A stretch of DNA of 44,284 bases, taken from contig NZ_JAFBEI010000021.1 in the NCBI RefSeq assembly GCF_016908655.1, forward strand, positions 1 to 44,284, given 5' to 3'. This DNA is from Streptococcus saliviloxodontae (GTDB lineage Bacteria > Bacillota > Bacilli > Lactobacillales > Streptococcaceae). The number at the start of each line of letters is the position of its first letter. The first letter of the stretch is position 1. The translations under genes were made by a program, and so were the position numbers. Under the pieces are notes generated by a model. The model saw only the letters and a list, made by a program, of their open reading frames with translations. It did no database searches and was not told where the DNA came from. This document shows positions 36,016 to 44,284 of the stretch, piece by piece.

Positions 36016-36161
36016 AGTATCAGAAGGTTGGATGGGAAATATAAAAGAAACCCCAAATATGACCTCTCTACTGTGATTTTACGAGTAAAGAACTGGGGAA
36101 CAACTTTCGGACTACTATTATTAAATAGTATTATTGTACAAATTGAAACGAGGTGTTTTTT

Positions 36162-38252
36162 ATGTCAAACTTTTATAACAGAGATCCTTTTGGAAATATG
36201 GATGACATTTTTAATCAATTAATGGGAAACATGGGAGGATATAACTCAGAAAAACGCCGTTATATGATAAACGGTCGCGAGATCACTCCAGAAGAGTTCG
36301 AACACTATCGTAATACCGGAAAACTTCCTGGTAATGAAGAGATTAAACAAACGCCTACTACTCCTAAATCTGATGGAATCCTAGCGAAATTAGGTACCAA
36401 TATGACTGAACTGGCTAGACAAGGTAAGTTAGATCCTGTTATCGGCCGTAACAAGGAAATTCAAGAAACAGCTGAGATTCTAGCACGTCGTACTAAAAAT
36501 AACCCTGTTCTTGTTGGGGATGCCGGCGTTGGTAAGACTGCCGTTGTTGAAGGACTCGCTCAAGCTATTGTCAATGGTGATGTCCCAGCGGCTATTAAAA
36601 ATAAAGAGCTTATTTCCATCGATATCTCTGGTCTAGAGGCTGGAACTCAATACCGTGGTTCTTTTGAAGAAAACATTCAAAATCTGATGACAGAAGTTAA
36701 AGAAGCTGGTAATATTATCCTCTTCTTTGATGAAATCCACCAAATCTTAGGCGCAGGTTCAACTGGTGGCGACGCTGGTTCCAAAGGGCTCGCTGATATT
36801 CTAAAACCGGCTCTTTCACGTGGTGAATTAACATTGGTCGGTGCATCTACTCAAGATGAGTATCGTAACACCATTTTGAAAAATGCTGCTTTGGCACGTC
36901 GATTCAATGAAGTTAAGGTAAATGCTCCGTCCGCCGAAAACACGTTAACAATCTTAAAAGGTATTCGTAGCCTATACGAAAGTCACCACAACATTGTCCT
37001 TCCAGATGATGTTCTAAAGGCTGCTGTTGACTATTCTGTCCAATACATTCCTCAACGTAGCTTACCAGATAAGGCCATTGATTTGCTTGATATGACTGCT
37101 GCCCATCTTGCAGCACAACATCCTGTAACTGACGTCAAATCCCTCGAAGAAGCAATCACAGCCGAAAAAGAAAAACAAGAAAAGGCTGTTGAAAATGAAG
37201 ATTATGAAGCTGCTCTCAATGCCAAAACCCGTATCCAAGAATTAGAAAAACAACTTGGAGAACATTCTGAAACTCAGAAAGCTACTGCTACTGTCAACGA
37301 TATCGCCGAATCAGTAGAACGCCTGACAGGGGTTCCTGTCTCTAATATGGGAGCGAGTGATATTGAGCGATTAAAAGAAATCGATAGTCGCCTTAAGGGT
37401 AAGATTATCGGTCAAGATCGTGCTGTCGAAGCTGTTTCACGTGCTATTAGACGTAATCGTGCTGGGTTTGATGATGGTAACCGTCCTATCGGTAGTTTCT
37501 TGTTCGTCGGTCCTACAGGGGTTGGTAAAACAGAATTAGCAAAACAGCTAGCACTTGATATGTTTGGATCTAAGAAAGCGATTATTCGACTCGATATGTC
37601 GGAATATAGCGACCGTACTGCCGTTTCAAAATTGATTGGTGCTACTGCTGGTTACGTCGGATACGATGACAATAGCAATACATTGACTGAGCGTGTTCGT
37701 CGGAATCCTTATGCGATTATTCTATTAGATGAAATCGAAAAGGCTGATCCTCAAGTTATTACCCTCCTTCTTCAAGTCTTAGACGATGGGCATTTGACTG
37801 ACGGGCAAGGCAATACGGTTAACTTTAAAAACACTGTGATTATCGCTACTTCAAATGCTGGATTTGGTTATGAAACCTTCGATAACGAAGACGAAAAAGG
37901 CGATATCATGACACGTATCTCTCCTTTCTTCCGTCCAGAGTTCCTTAACCGTTTCAATGCGGTAGTGGAATTTACTCACTTAAGTAAAGAAGATTTGAAA
38001 GATATCGTCAATCTGATGTTAGACGATGTTAACCAAACAATTGCCAAGAAAGGCATCACGCTTGATGTCTCTGATGCTGCTAAGGAGCATTTAATCGAGC
38101 TTGGCTATGACAAGGCAATGGGGGTACGTCCTCTACGTCGTGTGATTGAACAAGAAATTAGAGATCGCATCACAGACTATTACCTTGATCATACAGAAGC
38201 TAAACATCTTAAGGCAGATGTCAATAAGGGACAAATCTACATCACAGAATAA
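36162..38252 (+). CDS. clpL: Clp-family AAA+ chaperone ClpL
   Basis: A 696-residue HSP100 chaperone found in streptococci, lactobacilli and other lactic acid bacteria. Residues 1-60 form the ClpL-specific Asn/Met/Gly-rich N-terminus ([20 protein letters not shown], then [17 protein letters not shown]); no zinc finger is present, which separates it from ClpE. Two AAA+ modules carry Walker A GDAGVGKT (about 118) and GPTGVGKT (about 450), with a short coiled-coil between (about 330-375). No ClpP-binding tripeptide is obvious, so it acts mainly in disaggregation and thermotolerance. GAGGTG lies before the ATG at 36162, three codons inside the longest frame. Confidence 0.93.
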   Translation: MSNFYNRDPFGNMDDIFNQLMGNMGGYNSEKRRYMINGREITPEEFEHYRNTGKLPGNEEIKQTPTTPKSDGILAKLGTNMTELARQGKLDPVIGRNKEIQETAEILARRTKNNPVLVGDAGVGKTAVVEGLAQAIVNGDVPAAIKNKELISIDISGLEAGTQYRGSFEENIQNLMTEVKEAGNIILFFDEIHQILGAGSTGGDAGSKGLADILKPALSRGELTLVGASTQDEYRNTILKNAALARRFNEVKVNAPSAENTLTILKGIRSLYESHHNIVLPDDVLKAAVDYSVQYIPQRSLPDKAIDLLDMTAAHLAAQHPVTDVKSLEEAITAEKEKQEKAVENEDYEAALNAKTRIQELEKQLGEHSETQKATATVNDIAESVERLTGVPVSNMGASDIERLKEIDSRLKGKIIGQDRAVEAVSRAIRRNRAGFDDGNRPIGSFLFVGPTGVGKTELAKQLALDMFGSKKAIIRLDMSEYSDRTAVSKLIGATAGYVGYDDNSNTLTERVRRNPYAIILLDEIEKADPQVITLLLQVLDDGHLTDGQGNTVNFKNTVIIATSNAGFGYETFDNEDEKGDIMTRISPFFRPEFLNRFNAVVEFTHLSKEDLKDIVNLMLDDVNQTIAKKGITLDVSDAAKEHLIELGYDKAMGVRPLRRVIEQEIRDRITDYYLDHTEAKHLKADVNKGQIYITE

Positions 38253-38257
38253 AACAA

Positions 38258-38293
38258 AAAAGAGTTGAAGACCAAGTGGTTTCCAACTCTTTT
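38258..38293. terminator. Bidirectional terminator between clpL and mmuM
   Basis: AAAAGAGTTG pairs with CAACTCTTTT, extended by ACC/GGT inside, with A and T flanks on both sides. Confidence 0.9.
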
Positions 38294-38300
38294 TGAGTAT

Positions 38301-39245
38301 TTAATGTAAATGAGCTGCCAAGCTGGCAATGTCTGCCGGTCGTGTCCGACAACAACCACCGACAATTTTTGCACCTAGGCTTTGCCATGCTGTGGTACTT
38401 TCCAAAAGGGTTTGTGATTGAACAGGGCTTTCCGTCCAAGACTGAGTCGCACCATCATAAACCTCTCCTGAATTTGGATAAGTAACCAATGGTTTCTTGG
38501 TTTCTTGTCTAAGTTCTTGTAAAAATGTCGCAACCACTAGTGGGCTTGAACAATTAATACCAACAGCGAGAACTTGATCGCTCAAATCAACCAGATGTGC
38601 AATGTCTCCTACCTCTGTCCCATCAGACAGGGTTTTACCATCTTGTGAGGTCAAAGATAGGTAGGCTTCTGCTTGGGGAAACTCGTCTCTCAACAACTCT
38701 ATCAAAGCCTGAGCCTCAATGGCATTGGGAATAGTTTCTAAAGCTAAGAGATCTACTCCTTCATCAAGTAGTATCTGGATGCGAAGACGATGGAAGTCCT
38801 TCAAGCTTTCTTTATCAATCTTATAATCTCCAGTGTACTCAGAACCATCTGCTAAATAAGCGGCATAAGGTCCCACATCTCCTGAAATCAACGGATAAGG
38901 GCGCTTAGATTTCTCTTCATCAGATAGGCTGTTCCAAACACGATCTCTTGCTGCCTTCGCAAGATGAACCGTTAACTTAATTAATTCTGCAGCTTTCGCT
39001 GAGGATACTCCTACTTCTGCTAAACCTGGAAAGGTCGCTTGATAGGTTGATGTCGTCACAATATCAGCTCCTGCGCGAATATAATCCTCGTGAATCTCCT
39101 GGATTGCCATAGGATTTTCAATCAAATACTTGCCAGACCAGAGTTTCCCAGAGACATCATAACCTCTTTGTTCAAGTTCCGTTCCGAGAGCACCGTGTAA
39201 AATAAGCGGTGCTTTATTATTTAAAAGTTCTTTTAATCGAGACAT
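38301..39245 (-). CDS. mmuM: Homocysteine S-methyltransferase
   Basis: A 314-residue zinc enzyme that moves a methyl group from S-methylmethionine to homocysteine and yields two methionines. It has ILHGALGTELEQRGYD at the start and the zinc ligands in GINCSSP and GGCCRTRP near the C-terminus. The open frame runs 34 codons further up, but these lie in mmuP; the ATG at 39245 behind GGTGA fits the family length. It starts 4 bases after mmuP, so the pair is an operon. Confidence 0.94.
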   Translation of the reverse strand: MSRLKELLNNKAPLILHGALGTELEQRGYDVSGKLWSGKYLIENPMAIQEIHEDYIRAGADIVTTSTYQATFPGLAEVGVSSAKAAELIKLTVHLAKAARDRVWNSLSDEEKSKRPYPLISGDVGPYAAYLADGSEYTGDYKIDKESLKDFHRLRIQILLDEGVDLLALETIPNAIEAQALIELLRDEFPQAEAYLSLTSQDGKTLSDGTEVGDIAHLVDLSDQVLAVGINCSSPLVVATFLQELRQETKKPLVTYPNSGEVYDGATQSWTESPVQSQTLLESTTAWQSLGAKIVGGCCRTRPADIASLAAHLH

Positions 39246-39249
39246 TGAT

Positions 39250-40626
39250 TCACCATTTCTTATAACGTAATCTGTGGTAAAGATAACAAACCACAATGAA
39301 AGGAATACCAAAATAAAGACCTGCACGTTGCGAGCTATCCCACGCAATTCCGATAATCGAAATGACCAGAAGGATAATTGTTAGGTAAGGAAGTACTGGT
39401 GTAAAAGGTACCTTATAAGCCAACTCCTCCAAGGAATGCTCCTTCAAAAATGATTTACGGAAATTGATCTGAGCAATCGGAATCGCCAACCAAACCACTA
39501 CAACTGCGAAACCTGCGATGGAAACCAGTGCCAAGTACACTGTATCTGCTGCGTAGATACTTGAAAAGAGTGACAATACAGCACCTGCCATCGATAAGAG
39601 AAGAGCTCTCATCGGAACACCATGATTGTTAATCTTAACAACTGATTTTGAAAGCATCCCTTCATTGGCCAGGGACCAGAGCATACGACTTGAGGCATAA
39701 AGACCTGAATTACCAGCAGATAAGATCGCCGTTAAAATAACAAAGTTCATCAGATCTGCTGCGTAAGGAATTCCCATCTTGTCAAATACATCAACAAAGG
39801 GGGCTGACGATACTCCTGCTTCTTTCATTGGTAACAGAGAAGCCAAGACCACAATAGTCAATACAAAGAAGATAACCAAACGGCTAATTGTCGTCTTAAT
39901 AGCACGTGGTACGGCTTCTTGTGGATTATCGGTTTCTCCTGCTGCAATCCCAATCAATTCTGTCCCACTAAAGGCATAGTTAACTGCTAACATAACTGAA
40001 ACGACAGCTACAAAGCCATTTGGAAAAGCTCCGTTAGCCGTTAAATGAGTAAACAAGATAGCCTTATGTTGTCCGTCAAAACTCACCCAGCCAAACATGG
40101 CTCCTAAGCCTAAGATAATAAAAATCAAGATAGCAATAACTTTAATACTTGAAAAGAAAGACTCAGCTTCGGCAAAGAAGCGAACACTCAAGGCATTTAA
40201 GCCAAAAATAACCAAGGCAAAGAAGGTCGCAAAAGCCCAAGCCGGAACTTGCGGGAACCAACGCTGCATCAACATGGCTGCCCCCAAAAACTCCGTTCCA
40301 AGTGCTACTGTCCAACAAATCCAATAAAGCCAAGCTACTGTAAAACCAGTCCCAGGACTGATAAACTTAGTCGCATAGGTATGAAAAGAGCCTGTCACGG
40401 GCATAGCAACTGCTAACTCACCTAAGGATAACATCACTAAGTAAACCACGATGGCACCAATAAAGTAAGATAAAATAGCACCCAGTGGGCCTGCTTGAGC
40501 AATCGTATAACCTGAACTCAAAAAGAGACCTGTTCCTATGACACCACCAAGTGACAGCATAAACAAATGCCTACTGGTCATTTTACGTTGAAATTTTCCT
40601 TCATCTTCATAACGATGATTTTCCAT
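39250..40626 (-). CDS. mmuP: S-methylmethionine permease
   Basis: A 458-residue amino-acid permease of the APC family with 12 predicted membrane segments. The first helix FMLSLGGVIGTGLFLSSGY has the conserved GxGIGxG-like loop of the family. Assignment to S-methylmethionine rests on the tight pairing with mmuM and similarity to MmuP as recalled. GGAGG lies 5 bases before the ATG at 40626. Confidence 0.88.
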   Translation of the reverse strand: MENHRYEDEGKFQRKMTSRHLFMLSLGGVIGTGLFLSSGYTIAQAGPLGAILSYFIGAIVVYLVMLSLGELAVAMPVTGSFHTYATKFISPGTGFTVAWLYWICWTVALGTEFLGAAMLMQRWFPQVPAWAFATFFALVIFGLNALSVRFFAEAESFFSSIKVIAILIFIILGLGAMFGWVSFDGQHKAILFTHLTANGAFPNGFVAVVSVMLAVNYAFSGTELIGIAAGETDNPQEAVPRAIKTTISRLVIFFVLTIVVLASLLPMKEAGVSSAPFVDVFDKMGIPYAADLMNFVILTAILSAGNSGLYASSRMLWSLANEGMLSKSVVKINNHGVPMRALLLSMAGAVLSLFSSIYAADTVYLALVSIAGFAVVVVWLAIPIAQINFRKSFLKEHSLEELAYKVPFTPVLPYLTIILLVISIIGIAWDSSQRAGLYFGIPFIVVCYLYHRLRYKKW

Positions 40627-40661
40627 AATTACCTCCAAAAAACTAATAGTTTCATCTTATC

Positions 40662-40720
40662 ATAATATGCCTTGCTTGGGTAATAGGCAGAAACTATGAG
40701 TCATTAGGCAAAAACTATAA
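40662..40720 (-). promoter_or_regulatory. mmuP promoter with 21-bp-spaced direct repeats
   Basis: The -10 is TATTAT (40662-40667) and the -35 is weak (CTGCCT at 17 bases). TAGGCAGAAACTATGA (40684) and TAGGCAAAAACTATAA (40705) repeat with a 21-base period, the first over the -35. The ATAGTTT halves resemble the MetR/MtaR-type boxes of streptococcal methionine genes, so LysR-type activation in methionine shortage is likely by inference. Confidence 0.5.
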
Positions 40721-40730
40721 CCAGTCATAA

Positions 40731-40817
40731 CCACCCGTGAAAACGGGTGGCTTGTACACCGCCTGTAAGGCGTTGAAAACCAGCAGCGTCTAAAGACGCT
40801 TGCTGAACGTTGTTCAG
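40731..40817. repeat. Run of four tandem hairpins next to IS200 copy 2
   Basis: Successive stems: CCACCCGT/ACGGGTGG (40731-40750, GAAA loop), CGCCT/AGGCG (40760-40772), CAGCAGCGTC/GACGCT-GCTG (40781-40805) and CTGAAC/GTTCAG (40803-40817). A fifth, GCCCGT/ACGGGC, is the element end itself at 40842. Such GC-rich stacked stems are typical of the right ends of IS605-type elements, which can encode omega RNA; no tnpB is present here. Confidence 0.5.
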
Positions 40818-40826
40818 GTCTTGCTT

Positions 40827-41475
40827 GATTACTAGACTAATGCCCGTAACAACGGGCTTTTATCATGTTCTAAAGCCTCCATCTGAAAATGGATCTTCAT
40901 ATTCTTTTACACTCAAGAATCAAGAGCAATGTCATCTCTCTCCTGGTCTCGTATGTATTTCGCAACAGTTTTTTCGTTCAGTCCGACCGTACCGACGTAA
41001 TACCCTCTTGCCCAAAACTTACGATTTCCATACTTATATTTCAGATTGGCATGCTTATCAAATATCATCAATTAACTCTTGCTTTTTAAATATCCTATAA
41101 AATCGGAAATCGCAAGTTTTGGTGGGATAAGAACAAGCATATGAACATGGTCGGGCATCATATGTCCTTCAATAATTTCAACTCCTCTATATTGACAAAG
41201 TTGACGAATAATACTTATCAGATCCTCTCGAACCTTGTATTATATCACCTTACGGCGATATTTTGGTGTGAAAACGATGTGATATTTGCACATCCATTTC
41301 GTGTGTGATAAACTGTAACTGGTTTTTGCCATGCTAAACTAGTCCACTGGACTAGTTTACTCCTCCTTATCTGACCTGAACACTTAGATTATACAGGAAA
41401 AATAAATGGAAGCTCAAAGTCTTATCAGCCACCAGCATAGCTGGTGGTTTTCTTGTTTTTCTCTCAGAGAAAAAC
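40827..41475 (-). mobile_element. Defective IS200-type insertion element, copy 2
   Basis: A near-identical second copy of the element at 33988-34636, same length and orientation, with only scattered single-base differences. It lies between mmuP and the engB terminator. Unlike copy 1 it is preceded by the run of hairpins. Confidence 0.8.
40863..41332 (-). pseudogene. tnpA: IS200-type HUH transposase, broken (copy 2)
   Basis: The same 470-base remnant as copy 1, with the same internal TAA after YRRKVI and the same C-terminal frameshift. It has one more stop: where copy 1 reads KSSLMI, this copy has AGT TAA TTG. The HUH motif PDHVHM is intact. The hairpin between AAGGAGGAG and the ATG is identical to copy 1. 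Confidence 0.85.
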
Positions 41476-41493
41476 TGGCTCGAAGCCATAATA

Positions 41494-41529
41494 AAAAAAT
41501 GGCGCTTGTCTAAAACAAAGGCCATTTTT
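41494..41529 (-). terminator. Terminator after engB
   Basis: AAAAATGGC pairs with GCCATTTTT, with a further CTTTG/CAAG-type inner pairing, and a T-run on the minus strand. It lies 64 bases after the engB stop and next to IS200 copy 2. Confidence 0.82.
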
Positions 41530-41593
41530 CTATAACTGCTAAAAGAAGGCTCTCAAACATCATGATAGACTCCCTTTTAGGATAGCTTCTTCA

Positions 41594-42193
41594 TTATAAC
41601 TCCGATAAAATGGTATCCCATGATTCATCAAGTCCTGTACGGTCAACCGATGAAAAGACGATGAAATGATCATTTTTATCAAAGTTTAATTTTTTCTTGA
41701 TTGCTGACTCGTGCTTGTTCCATTTCCCACGTGGGATTTTATCCGCCTTAGTGGCAACAACAATAACAGGAATCTCATAATATTTTAAAAATTCATACAT
41801 TTGAATATCATCTTGAGAGGGGTCGTGACGTAAATCAACAAGACTGACCACTACACGGAGATTATCTCGTGTGACGAGATACTCTTCAATCATTTTACCC
41901 CATTTGGCACGCTCAGTTTTTGACACTTTAGCGTAGCCATAGCCAGGAACATCGACAAATCGTAATTTATCATCAATATTGTAGAAATTGAGCAGCTGCG
42001 TCTTACCTGGTTTACTTGAGGTGCGTGCTAAGTTTTTGCGTCCCAAAAGGGTATTGATAAAACTAGATTTTCCAACATTTGAACGTCCAGCTAAGGCGAC
42101 CTCTGGTAGGTCATCTTGCGGATAGTGCGACTTGTTGGCTGCGCTCAAAAGAATAGAGGCATTATGTGTGTTTAAAACCTGTTCTTCTGCCAT
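41594..42193 (-). CDS. engB: Ribosome-biogenesis GTPase EngB (YsxC/YihA)
   Basis: A 199-residue essential small GTPase for 50S subunit assembly. G1 is GRSNVGKSS (36-44), G2/G3 region has [13 protein letters not shown] and DVPGYG, and G4 is TKADK. It starts 10 bases after clpX; this clpX-engB pairing is common in Firmicutes. The start is behind AGGGGAG. Confidence 0.96.
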   Translation of the reverse strand: MAEEQVLNTHNASILLSAANKSHYPQDDLPEVALAGRSNVGKSSFINTLLGRKNLARTSSKPGKTQLLNFYNIDDKLRFVDVPGYGYAKVSKTERAKWGKMIEEYLVTRDNLRVVVSLVDLRHDPSQDDIQMYEFLKYYEIPVIVVATKADKIPRGKWNKHESAIKKKLNFDKNDHFIVFSSVDRTGLDESWDTILSEL

Positions 42194-42203
42194 TTAGCTC
42201 CCC

Positions 42204-43430
42204 TTATACTGTTTCAATAACCGGCTTATCTAAGCCTTCAACCGCTGATTTGGTGATACGAACACTTTTAACATCGCTTTGGCTGGGAATCTCAAACATC
42301 ACATCAAGCATGGTCTCTTCAATAATTGAACGTAAACCACGCGCCCCTGTCTTACGTTCAATAGCCTTAGCAGCAATGGCTTCAAGCGCCTCTTGGTCAA
42401 AGTCAAGATCGACATTATCGTAAGATAGCAAGGCTTTGTATTGTTTTACCAAGGCATTTCTAGGCTCAGTTAAGATCATCACTAAGTCGTCAACTGTCAA
42501 CTGCTCAAGAGCAGCCAAGACTGGCAAGCGTCCAATAAATTCTGGAATGAGACCGAATTTTTGAATATCTTCTGAAATGATTTCTTGCATGTAAGAAGAA
42601 TCGTCATCGATTTTTTTACTTGATTGACCAAATCCGATAACCTTCTCACCCATACGTTGTTTAACAATATCCTCGATACCGTCAAAAGCTCCACCCACGA
42701 TGAAGAGAATATTTTTCGTATCAATTTGAATCATTTCTTGGTTAGGGTGCTTACGACCACCTTGTGGTGGAACGCTAGCCACAGTTCCTTCGATAATCTT
42801 AAGAAGGGCTTGTTGAACACCTTCACCAGAAACATCACGAGTGATAGAGACGTTCTCACCTTTTTTGGCAATTTTATCAATCTCATCAACGTAGATGATA
42901 CCACGTTCCGCACGTTCAATGTTAAAGTCGGCTGCCTGGATCAATTTTAACAGAATATTTTCAACGTCCTCACCAACATAACCAGCCTCTGTCAGCGATG
43001 TCGCATCTGCAATCGCAAATGGAACATTGAGACTTTTTGCCAATGTCTGCGCTAAGAAGGTTTTCCCTGATCCAGTCGGACCAATCATAAGAATATTGGA
43101 TTTCTGCAATTCAACATCATTGTCATCACGACTCTCAGTAAAGCTGATACGCTTATAGTGATTGTAAACAGCTACTGATAGGGCACGTTTGGCACGGTCT
43201 TGTCCAACAACGTATTGATTAAGGGTTTCAAGTAGCTCCTTTGGTTTTGGAACTTCTGCTAAATCAGCTAAGACTTCCTCAGCAGTTTCCTCTCGAATAA
43301 TTTCTTGTGATAAGGCAACGCACTCATTACAGATAAAAACATTGTTTCCTGCAATGATCTTTTTAACTTCATCTTGGTTTTTACCACAGAAAGAGCAATT
43401 GACGGTAATATCGTGTGTTCTATTTGCCAT
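42204..43430 (-). CDS. clpX: ATP-dependent Clp protease ATPase subunit ClpX
   Basis: A 408-residue AAA+ unfoldase that feeds substrates to ClpP. The N-terminal zinc-binding domain has Cys12, Cys15, Cys34 and Cys37. Walker A is GPTGSGKT, the pore loop lies in [20 protein letters not shown], Walker B is [10 protein letters not shown], and sensor 2 is [10 protein letters not shown]. The IGF loop for ClpP docking (KVIGFGQ) is present. GAGGAAAAA precedes the ATG. The small membrane protein gene and dfrA are upstream on the same strand. Confidence 0.97.
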   Translation of the reverse strand: MANRTHDITVNCSFCGKNQDEVKKIIAGNNVFICNECVALSQEIIREETAEEVLADLAEVPKPKELLETLNQYVVGQDRAKRALSVAVYNHYKRISFTESRDDNDVELQKSNILMIGPTGSGKTFLAQTLAKSLNVPFAIADATSLTEAGYVGEDVENILLKLIQAADFNIERAERGIIYVDEIDKIAKKGENVSITRDVSGEGVQQALLKIIEGTVASVPPQGGRKHPNQEMIQIDTKNILFIVGGAFDGIEDIVKQRMGEKVIGFGQSSKKIDDDSSYMQEIISEDIQKFGLIPEFIGRLPVLAALEQLTVDDLVMILTEPRNALVKQYKALLSYDNVDLDFDQEALEAIAAKAIERKTGARGLRSIIEETMLDVMFEIPSQSDVKSVRITKSAVEGLDKPVIETV

Positions 43431-43456
43431 TTTTTCCTCTTATCTAATCTAATTTT

Positions 43457-43627
43457 TTAAAATAGGGTGCCGTAAAAGGCGTGAATCGTATTAACGATGT
43501 TTGTAAAAGCATTCAACAGAAAAAAAGCACCTAAGCCATAACGATGCTTACGAAAAGCTGGAATAGCACATAAGATACAAATAATAAATAAGAATGCTGT
43601 AAAGACCCCAAAAATACTTCTTTGCAT
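43457..43627 (-). CDS. 56-residue membrane protein between dfrA and clpX
   Basis: A short frame not obvious by size: ATG behind GAGAGG (spacing 6), 56 codons and a TAA 26 bases before clpX. It reads as one long hydrophobic helix (about 5-24, FGVFTAFLFIICILCAIPAF), a basic turn RKHRYG and a second hydrophobic stretch (about 31-56). It starts 11 bases after the dfrA stop. A similar tiny gene stands at this place in other streptococci as I recall. Function unknown. Confidence 0.65.
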   Translation of the reverse strand: MQRSIFGVFTAFLFIICILCAIPAFRKHRYGLGAFFLLNAFTNIVNTIHAFYGTLF

Positions 43628-43637
43628 AATGACCTCT

Positions 43638-44153
43638 CTACTTTTTCAAATAGGTATAGACGGTAAAATCATAGGGATTCTTCTCATCTTTTTCATAGAA
43701 GGATTCTGACGCTAAATGATAGCTCGACCAATCCACCGCATCTGGTGCATAAGTATCTCCCTGAAAAGTCCCGTGAACAACTGTTTTGATGATTTCATCA
43801 AAATAAGGTGCAAAACTATTATAGACCCCAGCACCTCCAACAATGTAAAGATTCTTGTCTTGCTGTTCAAACCAAGTAAGGACATCACTTGGTGAGGTAA
43901 AGGCGCTGGTACCATCGACGTCATACTGCTCATCTCGCGTCAAAATCAGCGTTTGACGGTTAGGTAATAAGCGGCGATTCATGCCATCAAAAGTCACACG
44001 ACCCATAAGAATAGCATGCCCAGTTGTTGTTTCTTTAAAATGTTTTAACTCTTTGGGTAAATGCCACGGCATACCGCCATCAACTCCGATGAGTCCTGCC
44101 TCGTCTTCTGCCCAAATAGCAACTATTTTTTTCTTTTTCGTTTCCTGAATCAT
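43638..44153 (-). CDS. dfrA: Dihydrofolate reductase
   Basis: A 171-residue NADPH enzyme that makes tetrahydrofolate and is the trimethoprim target. It has IVAIWAEDEAGLIGVDGGMPWHLPKELKHFKE with the catalytic acid region, GHAILMGRVTF for NADPH and LYIVGGAGVYNSF. The Shine-Dalgarno is absent, and an extended -10 (TGC-TAAAAT) ends 9 bases before the ATG, so the mRNA leader may be only two or three bases long. It works downstream of the folate genes at 14.5-21 kb. Confidence 0.95.
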   Translation of the reverse strand: MIQETKKKKIVAIWAEDEAGLIGVDGGMPWHLPKELKHFKETTTGHAILMGRVTFDGMNRRLLPNRQTLILTRDEQYDVDGTSAFTSPSDVLTWFEQQDKNLYIVGGAGVYNSFAPYFDEIIKTVVHGTFQGDTYAPDAVDWSSYHLASESFYEKDEKNPYDFTVYTYLKK

Positions 44154-44162
44154 AATGATTCT

Positions 44163-44171
44163 ATTTTAGCA
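44163..44171 (-). promoter_or_regulatory. Extended -10 promoter of dfrA
   Basis: TGC-TAAAAT on the minus strand, ending 9 bases before the dfrA ATG. This predicts a nearly leaderless transcript. The remaining bases to the window end show no convincing gene. Confidence 0.45.
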
Positions 44172-44284
44172 AATTATTTTTTAAAAAGCCACGACAAACG
44201 CATGAGATACTCCATTTCATTTTCTGAACGACAGAACCTTTTTTGACCTAAAGTAGTCGGCTTAGATATTTGTCAAAGGATAAA

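Noticed and set aside
35850-36160. CtsR heptad repeats for clpL
   Set aside because: Only a lone AGTCAAG half-site was found near 35927, with no second half in register.
36028-36222. Possible 64-codon leader peptide before clpL
   Set aside because: It runs into clpL in another frame and has no recognisable features; the ribosome site AGAAGG is present but conservation cannot be judged.
44173-44271. Minus-strand frame ending MRLSWLFKK upstream of dfrA
   Set aside because: Too short, bounded by stops on both sides, and no family recognised; it also overlaps the dfrA promoter.

Overview
The window is low-GC Firmicute DNA from a streptococcus, most likely of the Streptococcus salivarius group (S. 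salivarius, S. vestibularis, S. thermophilus). This rests on the order folC / folE-folP-folB-folK / murB-potABCD, the hom-thrB block, dfrA / small membrane protein / clpX / engB, a ClpL-type chaperone gene, and a relic that resembles the precursor of lacticin-481-group lantibiotics of S. salivarius and S. pyogenes. Most genes lie on the minus strand.

Layout. 1-0.4 kb: tail of a DDE transposase. 0.4-2 kb: patatin-like phospholipase and SGNH hydrolase. 2-9.2 kb: an aryl-beta-glucoside island. It holds the phospho-beta-glucosidase bglA, a divergent AraC regulator, the complete PTS permease bglP behind a LicT antitermination leader, a second permease without the EIIA domain behind a decayed leader, and licT. 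9.4-14.3 kb: murB-potABCD (cell wall precursor enzyme plus polyamine uptake), with overlapping genes. 14.5-21.3 kb: folate synthesis (folE, folP, folB, folK, folC, fused pabB-pabC) with an MFS transporter overlapping folC. 21.3-24.6 kb: hom-thrB-rarD. 24.7-28.5 kb: polysaccharide deacetylase, a small membrane protein, an acyl-CoA-dehydrogenase-like / AhpD-like pair behind a strong palindrome, a YjdF-family gene and a hydrolase fragment.

28.6-34.0 kb is the most unusual part. A very AT-rich cassette is bounded by about 74-bp inverted repeats. It carries a LanFEG-type immunity ABC transporter, a short peptide gene of 37 codons with a lantibiotic leader but a truncated, cysteine-free core, and a divergent response regulator / histidine kinase pair. 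The lantibiotic modification and export genes (lanM, lanT) are absent. It reads as a disarmed lantibiotic locus that kept immunity and sensing.

34-44 kb: two nearly identical defective IS200-type elements (34.0-34.6 and 40.8-41.5 kb) lie on either side of rplJ-rplL with an L10 leader, clpL with a perfect palindrome in its promoter spacer, and mmuP-mmuM (S-methylmethionine uptake and use). The window ends with engB, clpX, a 56-residue membrane protein and dfrA.

Start codons were moved inward from the longest open frame for many genes (potD, potB, folC, pabB, rarD, thrB, hom, rplL, rplJ, clpL, mmuM, mmuP, the second PTS gene) because a Shine-Dalgarno sequence or family length supports the inner start. 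Functions are recognised by eye from motifs; no database search was run.
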